From contig NC_091668.1 of the NCBI RefSeq assembly GCF_042453785.1, forward strand, positions 3,364,501 through 3,428,500: a stretch of 64,000 nt of DNA, in the 5' to 3' direction. The notes beneath the pieces are model-generated. The model was not told the DNA's origin, searched no databases, and saw only the letters and a list, made by a program, of their open reading frames with translations. The DNA comes from Malus domestica (taxonomy: Eukaryota > Streptophyta > Magnoliopsida > Rosales > Rosaceae). A program made the translations under genes and the position numbers. Shown piece after piece: positions 46,784-58,525 of the stretch. Positions within the stretch are counted from its first letter, which is position 1, and every line of letters starts with the position of its first letter.

Positions 46784-48814
46784 ATAAAAAAATCATTTAT
46801 TGGATTTTATGTTGGATAATACTTTCATTCCGATTTGGATTTAGGAATGAATATATTTTCTCATTTGCAAATAATGTATTTTTATTGAATAAAATCGACC
46901 AGAATTGTTTAATCTAAAATTCATTCGAACTGGATATCGTTTAATCGTCCAAACGTATCAAATAAATAAACAGTTCATCATGATTATGTACTCATTTGGA
47001 TGTGCTTTTAAAATCACAAAAAACGCTTTTAATGAAAATATTTTTAGAACCAATATTTAATAAATATACAAGTAAATCCTGAAAAAGCACTTAAAAGTAT
47101 TTTTGGAACCCAAATTTTTTTTCCTTTCTAAAAGCATTTTCAGTCATTTTAAAAACACATTCAAACGAGTTATATATTACTTGATACTTACACTGTCAGT
47201 TTGTTCTATGCATTTGAATGAATAAATGATCTCCAATTATGAAATTTTTACAGTCAAGATACGTTATTCTCAAATAGGCAATGAGCTCATCCCTAAAACA
47301 AGAGATTCGCAAGCTGCAATACAAGAGGGAATAGTTGCTCATGGAGTTTGTCAAAAAGGGAACAAAAATCTTTGAGTTAGTCTTTTTAATCACATAATTT
47401 GTCCGATCATCTAATATGATCAAACTGTTCAATTAGATAGCGTGTTCGACTATTATATTAATGATCAAATCAACACTCAATGACTACTAACATGTTGATT
47501 AATTTCATCAAAGTTTTCTAAAATAGACATGTCTAAAGTATAGATTGAGTGAATTCTTAATAAATGATTAACCCATTAAGAATTCATTGGTTATGAATTT
47601 CGATCCATGTTAGATAAAACTCTTAACTTCATTACTTGATTACTTGTCGTGGACTTTTAGGTTTGAACATTGGTGTAAGGTCCAGTTGAGTGTATCTTAT
47701 TTGTTTACAAGTTTTTAATTTGGAAACCTTGGGGACTTGCCGTTTGAAGGCAGACCAAAGAAAAAGACATGGATGATGAATTTATTGTCTGTCATTTCAT
47801 AGTTTAACGTTAATTTTTGTGTCAACATTATAATATTTTATGTCAAACGCATGAGATGACAGAGAATCTATAGAGAGTCCTACTTTTGAAAAAGCATTCC
47901 TATCATTTCCCTTTTTACAAATATGGCAAATAAGGCCGGCTCTGTGATTTCGTGGGTTGTCTGAAAATTTATCTGAGACGAGCTTGTAAATTTTCTTTTG
48001 TGAAGGAGAAGTTTTATGGAGTAATTATAAAAATAATAGGAATAAAAGAGTATATTGATATAAGGTAGGTTAGAAACACAACTATAAAGTAGGTGGAAAG
48101 TATGATTAATGTGCCAAAAATTTTTTTTGAGGTGTCACAAATAGCAAATCATTGTTAAATCAAATTGTTTTCCCAAATTGATTAATCAGAGTTAAGATTC
48201 TATTATTTTAGCCATATTAGAGCTGCAAGATTACTCGAATATCAAGTCACTTAAATAATAAATTACTTGAGTATCAAGTTATTGATACTGAGATACGTAC
48301 TCACAATAATTTTTACATATGATGTTTAAAGTATCTCATATTCTGAAGTACAATAAAAAAATATATATATTATTATTTTAATATGCAATTACAACCAATG
48401 AATTCAAGTTTTGTATTGTAAATTGATATCGATTTGTGTGGTTGCTGTTAGTCTCAGGTTTTGCAGAAGAGGAACTCTGAATGCAACCCCAGAAAACAAA
48501 ACAGACAGAGAAAATGATACCAGAAAATAATAAGGAATTAAAAAATTCACTCACATTGTTAGTATTTTATTTACGGGCCCAAATGCATGGCTTCTTGGTT
48601 CAGTAGCAGTGAAGGAATTTCCTCTAACAATTGGTAATTTAAATGTTTGAGTAAATTGTCGATTTACCCTCTAAACTTTCACCTAACTTTCAATTTCCCT
48701 CCTAAACTTTTCTATTGGAAAATTAAGGACTCAAACTAAATTTTTTAGCCAATTTGCCCCCTAACGTTAGTTTTTCATATATTCCATCCATATTTCTGTT
48801 AAATGAGACCATGT
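46784..48814. other. Intergenic, no gene recognised
   Basis: AT-rich with short decayed repeats (for example the ACCCTCTAAACTTTC/AAAATTAAGGACTCAAACT type near 48665-48745). No coding exon is supported. Confidence 0.4.
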
Positions 48815-49185
48815 GCACAATATGTGAGGGTAGTTAACTCATTTCACTCATAAAATGATTAAAAACCTGAAAATAAATAAAAATAAATAAACTTTTCCTC
48901 TATTTTTCCCCGCTAATTCCTATCCTCAATTTTATTTTTCCATCTCATTCATATGCATGAGAAATGACATATGGTGTTATTGTCTTCATAAGTAGTTAAG
49001 TTAGTCTTTTTCTTAAAGCATGTACTACCATTTTTATTTTCTCTAACAAATTAATAATTTGACAAATGTTCATGGTGTTATTGTCTCCAAAGCAGTGCAT
49101 TAATATAAGAAACATATTCATAATACTCATAAAAATGCTCAAGATAATTACCTACTTTTCATAACGTCACAATAATCTCAATACA
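48815..49185. repeat. Left arm of a 371-bp inverted repeat
   Basis: Reverse complement of 55993-56321 plus 58484-58525, that is, the right arm with the later solo LTR removed. Both arms come to 371 bp by my reading. Arm outer ends are GCACAATATGTGAGGG and CCCTCACATGTTGC. The arms diverge by scattered substitutions. Confidence 0.85.
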
Positions 49186-49500
49186 ATTTCACAAAATGAT
49201 TCTTAAGAAGTTGGAAAACGTAAGAGATTTTACCATACATAAGGTATATAACCCATAGAATCTCGATTACAAAATATGGGCATTCCACTTAACCAAACAC
49301 AAGCAAAATAAGGTTTCAGTTATCAAAACAAGAGCAAAAACATTCTGCTCGAAATGCACATGACATGTGGAGATCAACTACACTTTCCATGGCCTTCCTG
49401 GTTTGGTTGGAATCTTGTACCTAAATCTATTTTCATTTCTGATGGCTGAGTAAGGTTGAGGATGTTATGTTTTCCAACTTCTTAAGGATCATTATGTTTT

Positions 49501-50904
49501 CCAATCGAAGTGTGGAAACTTTTGGGAGAGACAGGTATAACATGGCTCACTGACCTTTTCAATAGGATTTTGAAAACGAAGAAGATGCCAAATGAGTGGC
49601 GAACGAGCACTTTGGTGCCTATCTACAAGAATAAGGGCGACGTACAAAATTGCATGAACTATAAGGGTATTAAGCTAATGAGTCATACAATGAAGCTCTG
49701 GGAGAGAGTCATTGAGCATAGATTGAGGCAAGAGACACGGGTTTCGGACAACCAATTCGGGTTCATGCCAGGGCGCTCAACCATGGAGGCAATCTATCTC
49801 TTACGAAGATTGATGGAAAGATATAGAGATGGGAAAAAGGATTTACACATGGTCTTTATAGATTTGGAAAAAGCGTATGATAGGGTCCCAAGAGACATTC
49901 TTTGGAGGATTTTAGAGAAGAAAGGAGTACGAGTAGCATATATCCAAGCTATAAAGGATATGTATGAAGGAGCAAAGACTGCCGTAAGAACTCATGAAGG
50001 ACAAACCGAAAGCTTTCCCATAACTGTAGGATTACATCAAGGCTCATCCTTAAGTCCTTACCTTTTTGCGTTGGTAATGGATGAGTTAACAGGACATATT
50101 CAAGATGATATTCCTTGGTGTATGCTTTTCGCAGACGATATAGTGTTGATAGATGAAACTCAGGAAGGGGTAAATGCAAAGCTTAACCTTTGGAGAGAAG
50201 TGTTGGAATCTAAAGGTCTTCGCCTAAGCCGATCAAAGACAGAATATATGGAGTGCAAGTTCAGTGCAAATGGAGGCCAAAACGAGTTAGGGGTGAGGAT
50301 CGGAGATCAAGAAATACCAAAGAGCGACCGTTTTCGTTACCTAGGATCTATCTTGCAAAAGAACGGAGAATTAGACGGAGATCTCAACCATAGAATACAA
50401 GCTGGATGGATGAAGTGGAAGAGTGCATCCGGCGTGTTATGTGACCGCCGTATGCCACTGAAGCTCAAGGGAAAATTTTATAGGACGGCAATAAGGCCGG
50501 CGATGCTGTATGGCACAGAATGTTGGGCGGTGAAACATCAACACGTACACAAAATGGGTGTAGCGGAGATGAGGATGCTTCGTTGGATGTGTGGGCACAC
50601 GAGAAAGGATAAGATTAGGAATGAGGATATCCGGGGTAAAGTAGGAGTAGCCGAAATTGAAGGAAATATGAGAGAAAATCGGTTACGGTGGTTTGGACAT
50701 GTGCAAAGAAGGCCTACTGACGCTCCGATTAGAAGATGCGACTATGGGACAAAGGTTCAGGGCCGAAGGGGTAGAGGAAGACCTAGGAAAACTTTGGAAG
50801 AGACTCTAAGAAAAGACTTAGAGTACTTGGATCTAACGAAGGACATGACACATGATCGAGCACAATGGCGTTCTAAGATTCATATAGCCGATCCCACTCA
50901 GTGA
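49501..50904 (+). mobile_element. RTE-type LINE reverse transcriptase, 5'-truncated
   Basis: An open frame of about 465 codons starting in mid-protein ([12 protein letters not shown]; no upstream ATG, endonuclease missing). RT motifs: [57 protein letters not shown], catalytic FADDIVLI, then KTEYMECKF and a C-terminal R-W-F-G-H-V-Q-R block typical of plant RTE elements. The 3' end stops at CCCACTCAGTG without the (TTG)n tail, where the next repeat begins. The intact frame suggests it is fairly young, but it is incomplete. Confidence 0.9.
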
Positions 50905-51164
50905 CTTGGATTTTTCAAGTCTCCAACCGAGAAGTTTTCCTCACTCGGAAAATTAAGGGAACACTACCCCAACCTACATGCTCCACTCAGAAAGCTTCAA
51001 CATACAAGCTTCAACAAAAGAAAATTCAAAGAACTTAGCGAAGAAGGCTTTGGTGTATCTAACACAATACGTTGAAATGAAGGAAAGCTTATTTATTGAT
51101 ATCCCCGATAAGCTACAAATATGTACATATACATGAGTCAAAATAAACACACAAGAGGGAGCCT

Positions 51165-51839
51165 TCACAAAGGTTGCTTAGGAGAAGTCTCAGCAGTCGG
51201 TAGAGCCCCAGAAAGAGAAGGCACCGGAGGGGGATCATTTGGAGCCTCAGTACTGGACAGAACCCTAGAAGGAGGAGGCATCAGAGGTTGATCATTTGGA
51301 GCTTCATTACGCGGTACAGCCCCAGAAGACGAAGGCAATAAATGCCTTTGGAACAAACCCACAAATCTCTGATGATCAAGTAAAACCTGACCATCAGTTT
51401 CCTTCATCTGGTCAAGCTTCCTCTTCATGTTTGTAGCATAGTCATGTGCGAGCCGGTGCAACTGTTTATTCTCATGCTTGAGCCCTCTAATCTCCTGTTT
51501 GAGACTCATCACTTCAGCCGCCAATGATTCAACTTGGCGGGTTCGAGCAAATAGGCGTTGGGCCATATTAGACACAGAACCTGCACACTGAACACTGAGA
51601 GCCAGCGAATCCTTAACAGCTAACTCATCAGACCGTTTGGAAAGTAGTCTGTTATCTTTGGGAGTGAGAAGGTTCCTGGCCACCACCGCAGCGGTCATAT
51701 CATTCTTCATCACGGAATCCCCAACGGTAAGAGGACCAGTAGGGGAGACGAAGGATGGGCGCCATATGTTGTCTGGAGAAGGCGGGGCTGCCTCTTCAAC
51801 AAAGTTCAAGTCAAAACGACGGTCGGAGGGGCCAGACAT
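51165..51839 (-). CDS. 224-aa predicted coiled-coil protein of unknown function in a repeat element
   Basis: The start is the ATG at 51839 (MSGPSDRRFDLNFVEEAAPP); the longer frame's first codon is TTG. The middle part has heptad-like spacing (VESLAAEVMSLKQEIRGLKH, ENKQLHRLAHDY), so a coiled coil is likely at about residues 100-150. The C-terminal ~70 residues are Pro/Ser-rich with three imperfect repeats of a P-S-x-x-x-x-x-T/N-E-A-P-N-D-x-P type. There is no RT, integrase or nuclease motif. Its place inside a repeat block suggests an element-encoded accessory ORF rather than a host gene. Confidence 0.6.
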   Translation of the reverse strand: MSGPSDRRFDLNFVEEAAPPSPDNIWRPSFVSPTGPLTVGDSVMKNDMTAAVVARNLLTPKDNRLLSKRSDELAVKDSLALSVQCAGSVSNMAQRLFARTRQVESLAAEVMSLKQEIRGLKHENKQLHRLAHDYATNMKRKLDQMKETDGQVLLDHQRFVGLFQRHLLPSSSGAVPRNEAPNDQPLMPPPSRVLSSTEAPNDPPPVPSLSGALPTAETSPKQPL

Positions 51840-51959
51840 TTTCAAAGGTGTTGAAGAGAGAAGAGGTCGGACAAATCAAGATCTTAGAAGTGCAAGAATG
51901 AAGCTTCTACTGGTGGAGATTCAAGTGTGCTTTGGAACTTAATGCCAGCCCCTATAAAA

Positions 51960-54010
51960 ATCTGCACTCGACGGAGCTTCAGAAATCGAAGAGGCGCCTG
52001 CTCAGAAATCGAAGAGGCGTTTGCTTTCTCAAAAGCTGGGCTGCTTAGAGATCACGAGGGTTGATCTCAGAAATCGAAGAGGCGTTTGCTTTCTCAAAAG
52101 TTGGGCTGCTCAAAGACCTCGAAGGCTGATCTCAGAAATCGAAGAGGCGCTCGCTTTCTCAAAAGCTGGGCTCCCCAGAGACCACGAGGGCCGATCTCAG
52201 AAATCGAAGAGGCACCTACTTTTCCAGCCTTGTCAGCACCTGTCACACGCACACTCAGCTTTGCGAAAATTATGGGCATTCTGTCGAAGACTTCTGGGGA
52301 AGTAGAAAACACATGAATCTTACTGTTCAATCACCCACTTCCCACACGCAACAATAGCTCATGGGTACCACAGATAACTTTGCCAAAGTTCTCTGCCAAA
52401 GTTCTCTGCCAAAGTTGAGCACGTGAAGCTTGCAGCTCCTACTACATCGCTCTGACCAAGAAGGGTAAAAGAATAGCAAAGAAACAGCACTAACAAAGTT
52501 TAGACCCATAAATTTTGAAGGTCTAGCTACCATATTATTACCCACAAGGGTAAAGGAACAATACCACTGCTGGATAATTGGAAAGTCCTTGTGTGTCAAC
52601 GTCTGTGCTTCGTGGCAAGGTAGACTAGCAAACATGCCCAACCTTTACTCACATTCGAGAAAACACTCCCAATAAGATTGCTTGCTCCAAAATCGAAGAG
52701 GCACCGTCCTCCGAATCTCGAGAGCCAGACTCTCAACATGACTACTTTCTTAAAAATCGAAGAGAGGGTAAAGGAACAGTACCATTGCTGGATAATTGGA
52801 AAGTCCCTGTGTGTCAACCTCTGTGCTTCATGGCAAGGTAGACTAGCAAACATGCCCAACCTTTACTCACATTCGAGAAAACACTCCCAACAAGATTGCT
52901 TGCTCCAAAATCGAAGAGGCACCGCCCTCCGAATCTCGAGAGCCAGACTCCCAACATGATTACTTTCTCAAAAATCGAAGAGACACTGCTCCCCGAATCT
53001 TCGAGAGCCAGACCCCCAGCATGATTGCTTTCTCAAAAATCGATGAGGCATCGTTCTCCGAATCAATCGAAGAGGCGCTCGCTTTCTCAAAAGCTGGGCT
53101 GCTCAGAGACCACGAGGGCCGATCTCAGAAATCGAAGAGGCACCTACTTTTCCAGCCTTGTCAGCACCTGTCACACGCACACTTAGCTTTGCAGAAATTA
53201 TGGGCATTCTGTCGAAGACTTCTGGTGAAGTAGAAAGCACATGAATCTTACTGTTCAATCACCCACTTCCCACACGCAACAATAGCTCATGGGTACCACA
53301 GATAACTTTGCCAAAGTTCTCTGCCAAAGTTGAGCACGTGAAGCTTGCAGCTCCCACTACATCGCTCTGACCAAGAAAGGTAAAAGAATAGCAAAGAAAC
53401 AACACTAACAAAGTTTAGACACATAAATTTTGAAGTTCTAGCTACCATATTATTACCCACAAGGGTAAAGGAACAATACCACTGCTGGATAATTGGAAAG
53501 TCCTTGTTTGTCAACCTCTGTGCTTCGTGGCAAGGTAGACTAGCAAACATGCCCAACCTTTACTCACATTCGAGAAAACACTCCCAACAAGATTGCTTGC
53601 TCCAAAATCGAAGAGACACCGTCCTTCGAACCTCGAGAGCCAGACTCCCAACATGACTACTTTCTCAAAATCGAAGAGAGGGTAAAGGAACAGTACCATT
53701 GCTGGATAATTGGAAAGTCCCTGTGTGTCAACCTTTGTGCTTCGTGGCAAGGTAGACTAACAAACATGCCCAACCTTTACTCACATTCGAGACAACACTC
53801 CCAACAAGATTGCTTGCTCCAAAATCGAAGAGGCACCGCCCTCCGAATCTCGAGAGCCAGACTCCCAACATGATTACTTTCTCAAAAATCGAAGAGACAC
53901 TGCTCTCCGAATCTCGAGAGCCAGACCCCCAGCATGATTGCTTTCTCAAAAATCGAAGAGGCATCGTTCTCCGAATCTCGAGAGCCAGATACCACAGACC
54001 ACTTTTTCAA
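51960..54010. repeat. Two-level tandem repeat region
   Basis: A ~65-bp unit (CTCAGAAATCGAAGAGGCGC.., CTTTCTCAAAAGCTGGGCTG) occurs about four times at 51965-52210 and again near 53060-53130. A larger block recurs with a period of 928 bp (52201 and 53129 both start AAATCGAAGAGGCACCTAC). A ~220-bp subunit with GGGTAAAGGAACA(G/A)TACCA..GCTGGATAATTGG recurs near 52550, 52770, 53465 and 53690. Variants of ATCGAAGAG..CTCGAGAGCCAGA continue to 54000. Confidence 0.88.
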
Positions 54011-55382
54011 AGTGCTCTGACAGAGTTAAAACATGTGAAATTGGCAGCTCCCACTACCGTGCTATGACCAAGCAGGGTAAAGGAATAGCATTACTACTTG
54101 TTAGGGAGACTCCTATATATGTCGACCTCCATCCCCAACAGACATGCAGACCTGCAAAAATGCTCAACCCTTCATCATATCTGAGAGGGCACTCCCAACG
54201 AAGCCTTTCGAAATATTCAGCTTTCTTTCCCCCCGATAATACCTCTGCAAACAAGCTATACTAGAGCAAGAATATCTCATATCATCAGGGTTAAAAGCAA
54301 GAGTATCCCATATCATGCTTTTTCCCTGACTTTTCCTTTGGCCTTGTTTTTACCTGCAAGACAAGGAGAAAGAGAGCAATCAGTCAGCACTTGGAATCAA
54401 GCTTCCAGCCAGGAACTGACTGCCTGGAACCCCTTACCTGATTACTTACCTGGCATTGCTCTCGAGTACTCATCTTCAACATCTTATGTTTCCAGGGAAG
54501 ATTCCGCATCTGCTTGAGGAACAGATAGGGCAAGTGCGAAGGATACAAGGAAGCATGTGGAGACAAGCGTAACAGCACACGTGCCGATACATCCATTACT
54601 CTGTCAAAAGCAAAAGTATCCCATATCAGCAGGGTGGAACGTACTCTAGATTTGATGGACTTGTTTTGACCCTCAAATTCTTCAGTCGGCCTTATACTCT
54701 GGAGGAAACCAGAAAACCCTCCAGCTCAGTTCAAGAATAAGCCTGTGGAAAGTTACTTCTTCAAAAGCAAAAGTATCTCATATCATCTCTTCTCATTTTT
54801 CTTCTCTTTATCCTTCATGCTGCTGCAAGATGGGGAGAAGGTGAACAATCAGTCGGAGCTCTGATTGCTTACCTTGTCTGTCACCTCTTTCAGCAGACCC
54901 CCTAGCTCGGCGACTTGGGGGACTCTTACTACATGGTTTGTATCGCGCTTGACCAAGCCTGAAACTACAAGTAAGCTTCAAGTGAAATTGATACATTACC
55001 TTGTGCATCTCCACCAGTTAAAGATACCACCCCTGGATGGAGGAAGAGTACTTCCAGAGAAGATGTCACATCTACCTATGAGACAGATAAGGCAAGTCAA
55101 GACGACACCACACTCCGATACTTAGAAGTTTCGTGATTACGAGATCATTCTCCCACAATATTTCCTAATGTCATTTGTACTAAATCATTCACTTGTACTC
55201 ACTAAAGGAGAGCTTGAACCTATGTACTTGTGTAAACCCTTCACAATTAATGAGAACTCTTCTATTCCGTGGACGTAGCCAATCTGGGTGAACCACGTAC
55301 ATCTTGTGTTTGCTTTCCTATCTCTATCCATTTATATACTTATCCACACTAATGACCGGAGCAATCTAGCGAAGATCACAAA

Positions 55383-55992
55383 AAGCGACCGTTTTCGCTA
55401 CCTAGGATCTATCTTGCAAGAGAACGGAGAATTAGATGGAGATCTCAACCATAGAATACGAGCTGGATGGATGAAGTGTAAGAATGCATCCGGCGTGTTG
55501 TGTGACCGTCGTAGGCCACTGAAGCTCAAGGGAAAATTTTATAGGATGGCAATAAGGCCAGCGATGTTGTATGACACAGAATGTTGGGCGGTGAAGCATC
55601 AACACGTACACAAAATGGGTGTAGCGGAGATGAGGATGCTTCGTGGGATGTGTGGGCACACGAGAAAGGATAAGATTGGGAATGAGGATATCCGAGGTAA
55701 AGTAGGAGTAGCCGAAATTGTAGGAAAGATGAGAGAAAATCGGCTCCGGTGATTTGGACATGTGCAAAGAAGGCCGAATGACGCTCCGGTTCGAAGATGT
55801 GACTACGGGACAGAGGTTCAGGGCCGAAGGGGTAGAGGAAGACCTAGGAAAACTTTGGAAGAGACTCTAAGAAAAGACTTAGAGTACTTGGATCTAACGG
55901 AGGACATGACACAAAACCGAGCGCAATGGCGTTCTAGGATTCATATAGCCGACCCCACTTAGTGGGAAAAGGCTTTGTTGTTGTTGTTGTTG
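55383..55992 (+). mobile_element. RTE-type LINE 3' fragment with (TTG)n tail
   Basis: Duplicates the last ~580 bp of the 49501-50904 LINE ([20 protein letters not shown] .. RWRSRIHIADPT), followed by the element's end GTGGGAAAAGGC and a TTG repeat (about 55973-55992). One premature stop occurs where TGG (Trp of R-W-F-G-H-V) reads TGA near 55750. The tail abuts the right inverted-repeat arm. Confidence 0.9.
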
Positions 55993-58525
55993 TTGTATTG
56001 AGATTATTATGACATTATGAAAAGTATGTAATTATCTTGAGCATTTTTTATGAGTATTATGAACATGTTTCTTATATTAATGCACTGTTTTGGAGACAAT
56101 AACACCATGATCATTTGTCAAATTATTAATTTGTTGGAGAAAATAAAAATAGTAGTACATGCTTTAAGAAAAAGACTAACTTAGCTACTTATGAAGACAA
56201 TAACATCATATGTCATTTCTCATGCATAGGAATGAGAGGGAAAAATAAAATTGAGGATATGAATTAGTAGGAAAAAATAGAGGGAAAATTTTGTTTTTTT
56301 ATTTATTTTCAGTTTTGTAATTGACACACCCCGATCCTAGAATCAAGGTATGCTGGCCGTCACGTGGGCGTGACGTAACCAAAAGTGCAATGCGGAAGCA
56401 AAAGATAAAAGAATTACGAAGGAATAAAAACCAACTACTAGCAATAATATCCAACTAGCATGCTAGAGTGAGTTTAAGTGTGAAATGCACATATTCAGAG
56501 CATAAGTACTAAGTGCAGTCAAGTAGGACCATAACTAAATTACAACACCCGAATGTGAGTCCTACATTTATGTAGTCTGTCAGTACGATGTGGAAATCCT
56601 CGTGGGCCACCAACGCTGCTAACTAGAACCTGGAGGGGCGCAAAACAAGATTGAGTGGGTCAGTAAAACAAAGTTTTTCGAAAATATTTCATTTAACAAC
56701 ATTTATAACCCCTCACTATAAAACCTGTATACTTTCCCAGAAAAATAGTATATACATAATCATATATCATAGCAAAACTCAAATCACAAGTCTTTAACAC
56801 TTTTCAAGAATATGCCATGCTATGATTCAAACATGATAAGGATGCATCAATATAACAAGTGCAATAATGAATCAACCGGAGACCCTGCAGCTGTCATGTA
56901 CGGTTAATTCTATAGCTCAATATCCAACCTAACCGGAGTCACCACTGTGACATGTACGACACTACTTTGCACATAAATCGGAACTACCTGAAGTAGTCTA
57001 TACGACAAGAATTGTGTAAGAATACGCTATGGTGTTTCTCTCATCAACAGCTGTATAACAATCTAAAGTCACCTACAAGTCAGAACCACCTCTAATGGTC
57101 TGTACGACAGGCACCTACTTGGATCCAATGTGAGCGTGTGGTGCAGGGTGAATAATAAAAGCACTAACACCAGGGGTGCAGATTATGAGCTCTCAACACA
57201 ATTCACATCATTAATACACCATATGAACAACATAAAACTCACCTGATACTCACATGTGCGTCCACAACACCATTTCACATATATGCATCAAATACTAATT
57301 CATATATTTCATATAATATGCATGCATGGCATTTTAAAACATACTTTCATTTATATTCAATTTCTGGGAAAAATCAGTAGTATATATGTATAAATAGAAA
57401 ATAACTGCCTACTCACTGGTAAGTCGAAGGGTCGTAACCCCCGTGACGCCCTTGAACGCGCTCGTCCTCGGGATAGGTCTCACCTATATGCGAAACAACT
57501 ATAAAAACGTTATTTAAAGCACATAACCAATAATACGTAATAACTTCTCATACGATGCTCAAATTGGGTATATCAAAATACCATAGTGACCTACTCGACG
57601 TCACGGACGTCGAGGTATTTTTAGAAAAAAATTTCAATGCTGCACGCACCCCCACGCGCTGGGAGGGGCATGGACCCACGCACCCCCACGCGCGTCATCT
57701 TCTTCCTCCAGTCGCCGGACTTGTTTTGCCGGCGCCGGAAAATTGGAGATTTTTCAAACTCCTTGTTCTCCATCATTTCTCAACCATTTTTTACGCATTT
57801 TATACCAAAATGAAGCCCTAAGCATGTAGAATCACGATGTACTACTTTAAGGCTAAAAAACACACGAAATCTCACCGGAGAAAATCCAAGAAAACCGGCC
57901 AACTTCGAACCCTACGATCCCGACGTCCAAAACCTTCAAACTAAGTACTCCGAGCTTTCTTGGGACCTCACTAAGCTCCCTGTAAGCTTAGAATTCCTTG
58001 AAAATCAACATTTCACGTCCACATGAACAGTACTCAAAACTGGGGGTTAGGATTTCAGGAGTTTCGAAGATTCTAAGTTCCAAAAATGGTACCAATAAAC
58101 TCACAAGCTTGCAAGGATGAAGGAACTCACCTTTTTGGCGTCGATCCGTGAAGATTTGAGGGTTTTTGGGTCTTGTCCGTACGAGTTCGAAAGGGAGAGA
58201 GGAAGAGTGAAACTGAGAGTGAGGGAGGGTACGGTAGAGTGAAAGAGAGAAATGACAGTTTGTGTGAGTGTGTACGTGTCCCGTGTGTGTGATCCATCCA
58301 AACCAAACCACAACCCAACTTTCTTTAAGTCTCTAGATCACTTTAGGTCCAAACTTAGTAAAATCACCCAAAAAACCAACTTAATTAAGTCACACACACA
58401 CACAACCCCACTTGACGACCAAGGGTAATTTCGTAACTTCACATCCTCGGAAATGAAATTCCGAGACGGGTTGTGACAGTAATCATTTTTAAGAGTGAAA
58501 TGACTTAATTACCCTCACATGTTGC
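55993..58525. repeat. Right arm of the 371-bp inverted repeat, split by a solo LTR
   Basis: 55993-56321 and 58484-58525 together match the reverse complement of 48815-49185. The interruption is the LTR at 56322-58478 plus one target duplication copy. Confidence 0.85.
56322..58478. mobile_element. Solo LTR, 2,157 bp, with perfect 5-bp target duplication
   Basis: Starts TGACACACCCCGATCC and ends GGGTTGTGACA (TG..CA). GTAAT is duplicated at 56317-56321 and 58479-58483, and the left inverted-repeat arm supplies the uninterrupted site. No retroviral-type coding motif is present inside. Length and structure fit a large Ty3/gypsy-type LTR left by unequal recombination. A promoter may lie within but was not identified. 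Confidence 0.85.

Larger units (their letters stand above)
50905..55382. mobile_element. Unclassified repeat element between two LINE pieces
   Basis: A block with sharp boundaries against LINE sequence on both sides. It contains one minus-strand ORF (51165-51839), tandem repeats (51960-54010) and otherwise non-coding DNA with short recurrent motifs (AAGTATC(C/T)CATATCA). The right end (near 55260-55330) includes CCGTGGACGTAGCCAATCTGG, which I associate with LTR termini of plant copia-type elements, so a large non-autonomous LTR element is plausible. I could not find a paired LTR by eye. Confidence 0.45.

Noticed and set aside
53511-54067. Several frames sharing CHEAQRLT.. or NLESQTPNM.. text
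   Set aside because: Repeat copies in different frames of the 52-54 kb tandem array; none is conserved as protein across copies.
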